From the NCBI GenBank assembly GCA_003049465.1, contig PYSS01000215.1, forward strand, positions 1-34,550: a stretch of 34,550 bases of DNA. Direction: 5' to 3'. The notes below the pieces were generated by a model. The model did no database searches. It saw nothing but the letters and a program-made list of their open reading frames with translations, and was not told the origin of the DNA. The number at the start of each line of letters is the position of its first letter. Position 1 is the stretch's first letter. The position numbers and the translations under genes are program-made. The DNA comes from Magnaporthiopsis rhizophila (lineage: Eukaryota; Ascomycota; Sordariomycetes; Magnaporthales; Magnaporthaceae). Below, piece by piece: positions 23,707 to 31,144 of this stretch.

Positions 23707-24199
23707 GTTGAGTGGATGGATGGGGTGAAAGTGTGTGCCATCTCACGGAGGATGGATGATGATTTCCGCCCGAGGAAAGAGGGCGTCAAAAAGGTTTTGC
23801 TGTGATAAAATATCAGCGACTTTACTACTCGGTCGGTTCCAGGTTTGATGGCATATCTTTGCTGCTTCCGGGGTTATTCGATGAGACATTGGGATTTTTT
23901 TTTGTGTTTTATACCTGTCTATGTACTTCCTGTTCTACAAGTCTCATCTGAAATTTACCAGGCGTGTCGCTGCAGAGTAGATAGGTGCATTTGCATCTGG
24001 ATGGCTGCAACCATTTTGGCAATCAGGTACAATCACGAAGCCGCATTGTGAAACTGGTGCGTGGCAGATCTCAATGGCGAACACGCGCAGTTCTGGCGGC
24101 TATTACATTCCTGCTCGTAATGGATCCCGTAGTGCGACTTGACCACACTGGAGCCTAGAGGCAAAGGAGAAAATCGATACTACTCGGGTGGGTTCTATC
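23707..24199. other. 3' flank of Has1, no gene seen
   Basis: T-rich Has1 3' flank followed by mixed sequence with no open frame that resembles a protein family. Confidence 0.5.
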
Positions 24200-25186
24200 A
24201 AACTAGGTAGGTACTGCGCCGTGTGCATCCAAATCGGGAAGGCTCGTCGGAGTGGGAGCCCGTGTCGAGTATATGGTGCCAGTCTGAGAAGGAAGGCAGG
24301 AAGTCATGGACCTCCTGCCCGCAGTCTCGCCTCCACCCTCACCCTCACCTCAACCTAGATCTCAACCTCGCACCACCCTTCCCACCTTCCACTCCCACAA
24401 CTACCCGACCACAACAAGAACGGGCAAACGTGCCTATCCTACACACACACTAACATCCTTGACGAGTCGGCATCCGCCTTCCCCTTGAAGTTTGGAGCTA
24501 CAGCCTGCCTGCCCACTTTTTCTCCTTCTGTTGGTTTTTTCCTACCCAACACTTTGAGATTGTCGGCATTCACGCGTCCACTGTTTTCGTTCCTCGTTCC
24601 GACCCACCCATCGTCTCCCTCATCTCTTTGCCTAGGACTAGGTACGAGATTTTCTGCAGCTACGCATTTCTCGACTTTTGTTCCTCCCTCTCGCCTTATT
24701 ACTACCCTTGCCTTGTGCCCAACATTAACGAGATTTCCGCACCCACGCGTTCTCGTCTCCCTTCCTTCCTCCTTCTAGTCTCACCACAACACCATATCTC
24801 TCCCACTCGGCTCCTCGCGGGGCCACCGCTTTGCCCTCCACCAAAGTGCCGACAGCCGGCATCTTTTTGCCTGGTGAGTCCCGCCACACGCCGCCGTGGT
24901 CTATCCATGTACTTTACTGACGCCGCGTGTGCACCCACAGGGCCGCTTCTAGACCTCTGCAGGTTTACGGTCTCCGCAGCCACCCATCCAGCTCCCTTCA
25001 TCATCCTGGTACAACACTGGGAGCGCGTCGCCAAGAAAAATACCCCAACCATCCGAGAACGATGACCTCAGGGTCTTGCAAGAGACACACGTCACCGCCA
25101 GGGCTCGACGAGATACTTTCTCTCTCTCGGGCAGAGGACTGAAGACAGCAATACCACGTTGACGAAGGACACCGAGGCCCCGTGCG
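24200..25186 (+). promoter_or_regulatory. CT-rich, spliced-looking leader upstream of the intron-repeat array
   Basis: From about 24330 the plus strand is strongly pyrimidine-rich with CACAACACC-type stretches, like leaders of well-expressed fungal genes. A consensus 67-nt intron candidate lies at 24874-24940 (GTGAGT, CTGAC at 24917-24921, CCACAG). A short upstream frame begins with ATG at 25062 and stops after 26 codons. Together these look like the promoter and 5' leader of a gene whose body would be the array that follows. Transcription is inferred. Confidence 0.4.
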
Positions 25187-25411
25187 ATGAGCAATCCGAG
25201 AGCGCCCCGAGGCCGGGGAGCCGCCACCCCAGTCGGCCGACAGCTCGGTGAGTTCGCGTGCAAGACCGTTCTTTTCACTGGATGGACAAAAGGCTAACAA
25301 TTACCACCAGTCCACGAACACGAGCCCACAAGAGCCCACGGTCCCGGCCCCCCCTTTTCATTCTTTTTTCATCCGATACTTGGCGCCATGCTCGTACCTA
25401 GCCTTAGCTAG
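25187..25411 (+). pseudogene. Candidate start of a multi-exon gene running into the repeat array, broken in the first repeat
   Basis: An ATG at 25187 opens MSNPRAPRGRG and continues to a consensus 63-nt intron at 25248-25310 (GTGAGT, CTAAC at 25294-25298, CCACCAG). The frame joins smoothly to VHEHEP, the peptide of the first repeated 17-nt exon end. There the next donor has become ACAAGAG instead of GTAAGAG, and the reading frame runs through the dead intron to TAG at 25409-25411. Another frame (TEDSNTTLTKD..., no ATG seen) is also open through 25141-25247, so frame choice is uncertain. I recognise no family. It is either a decayed gene or a gene whose true splicing I cannot deduce. Confidence 0.35.
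25311..25398 (+). repeat. Array unit 1 (splice sites lost)
   Basis: Left arm 25311-25327, right arm ends 25398. The donor reads ACAAGAG instead of GTAAGAG, the branch region is deleted, and the acceptor reads TTGG. The intron-like part is 56 nt. Confidence 0.75.
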
Positions 25412-25424
25412 CGGCTGTCTTCAG

Positions 25425-25525
25425 TCCACGAGCACGAACCCGTAAGAGCCCACCGTCCTCGTCTTTTTTCATTCTCTTTTATATCAGCAGAAGGAACTAA
25501 CACCAGATATTTAGAATCATGCTCG
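25425..25525 (+). repeat. Array unit 2 (intact intron signals)
   Basis: Left arm 25425-25441, intron-like 25442-25514 (73 nt) with GTAAGA, CTAAC at 25497-25501 and TTTAG. Right arm begins AATCATGCTCG and then diverges; about 150 foreign bases follow before the next unit. Confidence 0.78.
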
Positions 25526-25683
25526 GGAAAGCTGAGGCGCTGGCAATCCATTCGCCGACGCAGGGAGGGGAGTGACGGAAACAGTTTTGGAGTGTCTCTT
25601 ATTGTGGAACACAAAAGAAAAGCTTTTCAGCTGGGGGTGGGAGCCTGCCGCCGTGCCTGGCCTCAGCGAACAACTGTTCTTAG

Positions 25684-25786
25684 TCCACGAGCATGAGACC
25701 GTAAGAGCCTACGGCCCTGATGTACTTTATGCTCTTTTATACCAGCAGAGTGAACTAGCCCCAAGATTTAGCATCATGCTCGTGCC
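25684..25786 (+). repeat. Array unit 3 (donor and acceptor intact, branch CTAGC)
   Basis: Left arm 25684-25700, intron-like 25701-25771 (71 nt): GTAAGA, GAACTAGCC in place of the branch, TTTAG. Right arm CATCATGCTCGTGCC. Confidence 0.78.
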
Positions 25787-25811
25787 TTGCTGCCCTTTCA
25801 ACGCTTTTCAA

Positions 25812-25916
25812 TCTACGAGCATGAGACTGTAAGCCTACAATCCGGGTTTTCTTTTTCACTCTTTCCTATACCAGCAAAAAGAACTGACGCCCGATTCCCA
25901 GCACCATGCTCGTGCC
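25812..25916 (+). repeat. Array unit 4 (intact intron signals)
   Basis: Left arm 25812-25828, intron-like 25829-25901 (73 nt): GTAAGC, GAACTGACG branch, CCCAG. Right arm CACCATGCTCGTGCC, followed by an in-frame TGA where unit 6 has TGG. Confidence 0.78.
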
Positions 25917-25946
25917 TGACCTGCTTTAGACAACGACTGCCTTCGG

Positions 25947-26056
25947 TCGGCGAGTACGAATTCGTAAGAGCCCACAGCCCTGGTCCTTTTTTCCACGCTT
26001 TCTTTCCTCCGCGGCAAAGGGAACTAACGCCCGACACCTAGCACCATGCTCATGCC
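25947..26056 (+). repeat. Array unit 5 (intact intron signals)
   Basis: Left arm 25947-25963 (most diverged), intron-like 25964-26041 (78 nt): GTAAGA, GAACTAACG, CCTAG. Right arm CACCATGCTCATGCC, then the sequence leaves the repeat and enters a DUF1996 relic. Confidence 0.78.
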
Positions 26057-26069
26057 TAGCCTACAATAA

Positions 26070-26333
26070 ACCTCGACAGCACAACCACCACACCGCATGT
26101 ACAACACGGTCGCCAGTGAAAGATCCATCAACTCTCCCGCTTACCCGTCCTCACACCCGGTCCGCGTGCCCCAGTTGGCGTCCGAAATTGAGTGGGAAAC
26201 GAACAAGTTCAACAACCTCCGAAATCCAGTCAAAGGACAAGAACCTTTCGGCTGGTCATATAAGAGCACAGGGAGCGGCACCCATGCCGACTACATGTTT
26301 GGGTACGCGCCCACCTGTGCATTTGTACCTTGA
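26070..26333 (+). pseudogene. DUF1996 domain fragment (secreted-protein relic)
   Basis: From the ATG at 26097 a 78-codon frame contains SSHPVRVPQLASEIEW, GQEPFGWSY and GTHADYMFGY. These match the order and spacing of the DUF1996 family of secreted fungal proteins, which typically have SHPVR-PQL, QPFVWS and THGDYVFGW. A short stretch just before, in another frame, reads NLDS...HVQ, like the NVDSPDHKSHV block that precedes it in that family, so a frameshift lies near 26110. The N-terminal signal peptide, most of the domain and its cysteines are absent. It sits between array units 5 and 6. Read as a gene fragment, not a working gene. Confidence 0.65.
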
Positions 26334-26421
26334 ACAAGACATGGCTTTAGGCTTCATTGCTAATCGGGGAAATACCAGATGGCGGACCCTCTAGCGCGCC
26401 ATGGACAACGACCATCTTCAG

Positions 26422-26532
26422 TCCACGAGCACTAGCCCGTAGCCTGCGTTCAGGGGTTTTCTTTCTTTCTATACTTTTCTCTATACCGGTAGAGGGAACC
26501 GGCTGCCCGATACCTGGCACCATGTTCGTACC
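26422..26532 (+). repeat. Array unit 6 (branch and acceptor lost)
   Basis: Left arm 26422-26438, intron-like 26439-26517 (79 nt): GTAGCC, GAACCGGCT instead of the branch, CCTGG instead of CCTAG. Right arm CACCATGTTCGTACC. Confidence 0.75.
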
Positions 26533-26566
26533 TGGCCAGCATGCCTCACACAACGACTGCCTTCAG

Positions 26567-26662
26567 GCCACGAGCACGAGTCCGTAAACGCCCATGCATT
26601 TTCTATACTCTCTAATACCGGCACAGGGAACTGACACCCGATAGTAGCGCCATGCTCGTACC
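26567..26662 (+). repeat. Array unit 7 (intact intron signals)
   Basis: Left arm 26567-26583, intron-like 26584-26647 (64 nt): GTAAAC, GAACTGACA, AGTAG. Right arm CGCCATGCTCGTACC. Confidence 0.75.
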
Positions 26663-28431
26663 CGGCCTCCGCTCGTCGAGCCCCAACGCCCCACTGGGTG
26701 AACAGCCCAACGCTTACCGAATTCTGCTTCGGTATGATAGGAAGAGCCGGCCACCCTCTCGGGTGGGAGCAGCCCGTTTGGCGGGGGCGGCATTTAGGAG
26801 CTGGTGCTAGACACCATTCATCGGAGGAGAAGCGCAGGCGCCAAGAGCCTTCCCGTCCCGCGTCAGACGACGACTTCGCTTTCGGCGGGGCACGCCCAGG
26901 TGCCGCCTAGGCCGTCCAGGAGGAGTCCTCGCCCGACACGGGGCTAAGTCGGGGTAAAACCCAACGCACCACAAAGGCAAAAGAGGAACGACGTCGTAGC
27001 CGGGACTACGACCGCACCCGGCCCTTATAAGGGATCGCACCGTGACATCGCCCCACAGGTTCAGCCGTTCAGCGTCCCTCGCGGGCGGGTGTCTCCCGCC
27101 GCCCGTCGGATTGCTGGCCAGAGGCCAAACGTCTCCAGAGCCCAACCGTGGACGAGAAGGCAGCCGGACATAAACTCGCGAGGATCGATACGACGCAAAT
27201 TCGCGGCTGGCCTACCCTGCACCTACCCTGCACCTATCCTGCACCAACCGAAACGGACACACATCGCGAAGCCGATCAAAAGCGGCGTCACTCAGCAAAG
27301 CAGAAGGGGAACAGCCCGAGTAGGGCAGAGGGCAACCACGTCGTCCGCTGCGCTCAGCGGTCGCAGGCGCTGAAGAGCACAACGTATGTCACAATTCCAG
27401 CACCCAACCAACATCATGGCCTGCTTCAAATCAAATGCTATCCTAAGCGAGGAATTGTCCTAGTAGGTTGCACCTTTGCACTTACATCCTCTGGTGGCTT
27501 CCCGGACGGTTTTAGTTCCCGTGCTGATTCAAATCCACCAAAAGGAGCATCCAGGTCCAGAGAGACTTGGAACATACAAGTCTTCCAAACGTCCACAAGT
27601 TTGGGTTCCCTGACATTGTTGCGGCAGGGGGGGCTTCGTAGGGTAATAGACAGAGGTGGTCGGGGTCTGGGAAAGGGCCCCCTGTATCTGTAGACGAAGA
27701 GGAAATGATCTATCTGCCTGAGAGAAAGGAAAAGAAATAGGCTTGTGTACATATACATGGAAGCGATTACCAAAAGACCGTTCCTCCGATCTCTTCGTGG
27801 CTGTCCCGGAAGCTCCCTAGATCCGCTGACAGGCTCTTTCACTGATCGCGAGCGCACACTAATGCTACTATAACAGCGTGAATCTTTTTACGGTTATTCT
27901 ACTCGGCCCTCACCCACCAGCACCAGTTAAAATTCTACAGGGTCGACTGGCCATCTCCTTTATACTGCGGGTTGTTCCCTGGCACATCCAGAGAGGGCGC
28001 CTCAATCTTCTCATCAACCGGGAGCAGGCCCATACGCCGGCCACATCTCTCCAGGAGAGTGGAGCCAGTTCGACCGCATCTTCGTGGGTATCACTACCGC
28101 GTCTCCGGTCTGGCTGCCAGCCCATCGCAATCTCTATATTCAACTGTGGCTGACCGTGGTGGCTGGTGTCTTTCCCATCGGTCAGCTCTCGGGGACGCGC
28201 GGGGATTTCAGATGCCATCGTGGAGGCCGCGCTGGCTCGGGCCACTCCGCTGCTGGTCGGCCGGCCGCAGAAAGAATTCCCAAGGTGTCCATCATCGCCC
28301 TCGCTCCAGAAGCTGCAAGCCACTGCCACATGATCAGAGACGCACGTGCTGTGCACGCCGCTGTAAGGTGATCCTATGGCTTTCCCATCTCCTCATCATC
28401 ATCACGATCTTTACCCCGGCATCGTATAGGT
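26663..28431. other. Gene-poor stretch right of the array
   Basis: Frames up to 181 codons occur but none shows a family motif, signal peptide or splice pattern I can defend. Several short inverted repeats (for example TACCGAA/TTCGGTA near 26717) and a small 11-bp tandem repeat are present. It could be worn transposon or gene debris; no terminal repeats or reverse-transcriptase motifs were found. Confidence 0.5.
27211..27243. repeat. Minisatellite, 11 bp x 3
   Basis: Three tandem copies of CCTACCCTGCA, the third with one C-to-T change. Confidence 0.85.
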
Positions 28432-28476
28432 AAAAAAAAAAAAATGAAGACGCAGGGTCTGACGGTGGGACTTCCT

Positions 28477-28509
<33 letters not shown>

Positions 28510-28510
28510 N

Positions 28511-28537
<27 letters not shown>
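28432..28537. repeat. A13, then A29-N-A27 runs (likely gap edge)
   Basis: Thirteen A at 28432-28444, then 29 A (28481-28509), an N at 28510 and 27 more A to 28537. An N in the centre of a long A run suggests an unresolved length or a closed assembly gap. Confidence 0.9.
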
Positions 28538-28541
<4 letters not shown>

Positions 28542-28632
28542 ATACGCACCTATCCCGAAGACTTCGAGAGCGCGGAATAATAGGCCGGGTTGAAGAGACG
28601 CACCGAGAACACGGTGGCTCCATAATACCCCG

Positions 28633-28881
28633 ATGGTCTACAAAAGGACGAGGAAGCGCCGGGTACTGAAGGAGGAGCTCGAGCGGCTCACGTCTATGCA
28701 TGTCAATCCGCTCGTCCGCTGCGTGGAGTGGGAGAAGGCGGACGAGGAGGATCAGAGAAAGCGGATAATGGAGGATCAAGAAGCCGTGAGTGAGGTGCAA
28801 GCGGCGATGGTTGAGTTGCCGGCACTTCCGGGTGTGTTGATTAGTGCAAAGAGGGAGCACCGCGGGGCCGAAACGGCATAA
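28633..28881 (+). CDS. Small hypothetical protein, possibly a relic
   Basis: A frame of 82 codons starting MVYKRTRKRR, with a charged, helix-prone middle (KEELERL, WEKADEEDQRKRIMEDQE). I do not recognise it. It starts about 95 bases after a suspicious poly-A/N block, so an upstream part could be missing. It may be a chance frame or the end of a degraded gene. Confidence 0.22.
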   Translation: MVYKRTRKRRVLKEELERLTSMHVNPLVRCVEWEKADEEDQRKRIMEDQEAVSEVQAAMVELPALPGVLISAKREHRGAETA

Positions 28882-29171
28882 TTGTACCATTTAGTGGCGT
28901 GTCCGCTTTCAAGTGCGTCGGGAACGCAGCTCAACGGTTTCTCGCTGGCAGCTCCCCTCCCACATAGGAAGACATATATAATAAGTACCATCAACATCAC
29001 TTATCTCCTCAGGAAACACAAATGGTAAGCGAACAGGACGGACGGACTGCCAGAAGTTTGCCAAAGTCAAGGCGGCTGACTGACCCGGCGGCTGGCCCCA
29101 CCTAGATCTGCTGGACAAGACTCATCACACATAGTGTACACACACCCCTGCAACGCCACGAAACTTCCACA

Positions 29172-29272
29172 GGGCGAATGGTTTAGGGGTATAACGTTCG
29201 CTTCGCACAGCGCATTGACATCGTGCGCTACGGCATTGCGAAAGGTCCGGGGTTCGATTCCCCGTTTGTCCA
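29172..29272 (+). tRNA. tRNA-Ala (anticodon CGC) with 29-nt intron
   Basis: The cloverleaf folds by eye. The acceptor stem GGGCGAA pairs with TTTGTCC and includes the G3:U70 wobble that marks alanine tRNAs; the discriminator base is A at 29272. The D arm is GTTTAGGGGTATAAC, and the anticodon stem is TTCGC/GCGAA. The loop reads TT-CGC-A, then the intron, then T, putting the anticodon at 29204-29206. The T arm is CGGGG-TTCGATT-CCCCG. The intron, 29208-29236, sits one base 3' of the anticodon, the standard eukaryotic position. The CCA tail is not encoded. Reads GCG codons. Confidence 0.93.
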
Positions 29273-29275
29273 TCC

Positions 29276-29279
29276 TTTT
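29276..29279 (+). terminator. RNA polymerase III terminator (T4)
   Basis: Four T starting four bases after the tRNA 3' end, the usual pol III stop signal. Confidence 0.6.
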
Positions 29280-30125
29280 GGCTGTTGCGACATGGCGGGC
29301 GTGAACCCTGCCAGGTTAGGTTCATGCACTTTTTGGCCTTCACTCAGCCACCCACGAAAACTCCAGGGGCTGCAACGAGACGCCTTGCGTGTGTTTACTT
29401 TTTTCTTAAAAAAAATAATAAGCTTGCTTGTTTTTTATGCTTGGCTTTGGCTGAGCTGCTCAGTTAGGTAGGTGTTTGACAGCTGGGGCCGTCCAAGCAT
29501 CGGCCCCGGATGCATTGTCACCCGTTGGCTCCTCCAGTTTCAGTGAACCGGGATGTCCTTTTTGAACGTCGTGGTTTCCAAACGAAAGAATCTGTTAATG
29601 AAATGAAATAGATGACGCAGGGGAGCATGTAAGAAGGCAGGCAAGACATAGTGAGGGGAAGTGAAATCCAGGCAGAAAGACGCGTGGCTTCCATCGATTC
29701 AAGGGAAAGGAAGGTCAATAGAAAGCACAGGCCCCATCCCTCCTGGCCAGGCCCTGACACCTTAACAACGGCCCCGCAGACTTGGCTGGAACAAGGCAAT
29801 CCGACAGGAACAAGCATCCATCATCCCGCGCGCCCATTGTTTCTGTCGACTTATCGATCTTGTGATGATGCCGATAGCTTCCTGACGGCTTTCACGATCC
29901 TAGAGCTGTCCTAGAGAGGCACGAACTGTGCTGCCGCTTTAGACATTCCTTCTTTTGAAGCTACCCGCTGTGTTTCGCGCGGCCTGCCTTCTTCTGGGTT
30001 CCGTCAGCCCATCATCAATCAATTCCCATCATCCTCGATTCCGCCGATGGCCTCTTTGTTCCTTTGACCTGCCACTGCCAGTCGCAACCACCATCCTCAC
30101 CGGATAGCCACAGCAAATACAGAAC
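29280..30125. other. Gene-free stretch between tRNA and SNARE gene
   Basis: Short frames only. The last 200 bases are C/T-rich and fit a leader for the SNARE gene that follows. Confidence 0.5.
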
Positions 30126-30338
30126 ATGTCAAATCCTAACGCCCTCTTCCTGCTCGCCGATCACATCAAGCTCTCCCTCCTCGAGAGGAAGCGGGCTCGG
30201 TCGCTGGACCTTGCGGCCGGCGATACGCAGGATGGCCACATCGCGCGGTCGCTAGACCAGTTCCGGGAGGGACTTGAGGCGCTCGAGAAGGAGCACAAGC
30301 GCCTCGAGGCCGCCGGGGACGAATCGTACGTCTCTCTA

Positions 30339-30369
<31 letters not shown>

Positions 30370-31144
30370 ATTCCGAAAAGTCCATGCCGACTGTGGTGTA
30401 CGGAGGGAGGCTAACGAACCCCCTCGCGCTAACAGAAAGGCCCTCGACCTCGCCGACGCCCTCCCGACCCTCCAGAAGCAGCTCGACGACCTTACGTCGC
30501 AGTTCCACGGCTTCTCCACAACCCCCTCTATCGTCCTGACCAAGCCGAACGACCCGTCCCTGGCCGCAGACTTTGCCCACGCCAGCACCGTCCCCAGCGC
30601 CATCACCGGCAAACGATCAGCGTCGGGCGGCAGCGGACACAAGACAGTTCGGTTCACTGATAACACCAAGCCGAACAGCGTCGACGACGAGGAGTACGAC
30701 AGTGACCTCGACAGGGACCTCGAGGCCGCCCGGGCCGGCCTCTTTGGTGCTTACGACAACAACAATGGCCCCTACCGCGACGATCCAGACGGCCCCTCGT
30801 ACCGCGATCGGATCGAGGGCAACGCGGTCGACGGCGCCATGGACAACGTCCAGGTGCACGCGTACCACCAGCGCGTGCTGGACGAGCAGGACGCGCAGCT
30901 CGACGCCCTGGGTGCGACAATCGGCCGTCAGCGAGAGCTTAGCATGCAGATCGGCGACGAGCTCGACTCGCACGTCGCCATGCTGGACGAGTCGGAGCGC
31001 CTCGTCGACCGCCACCAGAGCGCGCTGGACCGGGCTCGGCGCCAGGTCGGCCGCATCTCGCGGTCCGCGGGCGACACGAAGCAGATGGGAATCATCATTG
31101 CGCTCATTGTGATTCTGCTGCTGCTTATCGCCATACTGAAGTGA
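30126..31144 (+). CDS. Qc-type SNARE (syntaxin-8 / Syn8-like), tail-anchored, 2 exons
   Basis: Predicted membrane-fusion SNARE of the late-Golgi/endosome route. Exons are 30126-30325 and 30436-31144 (302 residues). The 110-nt intron has GTACGT, branch GCTAAC near 30409 and acceptor AACAG; it also carries a TGCC microsatellite. N-terminal region: an amphipathic helix (LFLLADHIKLSLLERKR) and a coiled helix around residues 40-65. The SNARE motif spans about residues 220-280: VLDEQDAQLDALGATIGRQ, QIGDELDSHVAMLDE, then heptads to QVGRISR. A C-terminal hydrophobic anchor (MGIIIALIVILLLLIAIL) ends the protein, so it is tail-anchored. At the position where Qc-SNAREs carry the ionic-layer Gln, His246 is present by my manual alignment with syntaxin 8 and syntaxin 6. 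The first ATG is used; neighbours give no functional clue. Confidence 0.88.
30341..30368. repeat. TGCC tetranucleotide microsatellite, 7 copies
   Basis: Seven perfect TGCC units inside the intron of the SNARE gene. Confidence 0.92.

Larger units (their letters stand above)
25311..26662 (+). repeat. Array of seven diverged exon-intron-exon units
   Basis: Each unit has three parts: a 17-nt left arm of the type TCCACGAGCACGAGCCC; a 56-79 nt spacer with intron signals (GTAAGAG at the start, a Py-rich middle, TATACCAGCA, GGAACTAAC branch, CCTAG end); and a right arm CACCATGCTCGTGCC. Units start at 25311, 25425, 25684, 25812, 25947, 26422 and 26567. The left and right arms are themselves near inverted copies (CACGAGCATG against CATGCTCGTG). 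Between units 3-4 and 6-7 the exon-like pieces are 57 and 66 nt, multiples of three and open in the VHEHEP frame. Others carry stops or frame changes. No other gene in the window shows this structure. Confidence 0.8.

Noticed and set aside
25311..26662. CRISPR-like array of repeats and spacers
   Set aside because: Eukaryotic context; the spacers are similar to each other and carry splice signals, whereas CRISPR spacers are unrelated sequences.
26807..27693. Frames right of the array (112 and 181 codons) as genes or transposon parts
   Set aside because: No recognisable domain, no terminal repeats; composition alone is not enough.
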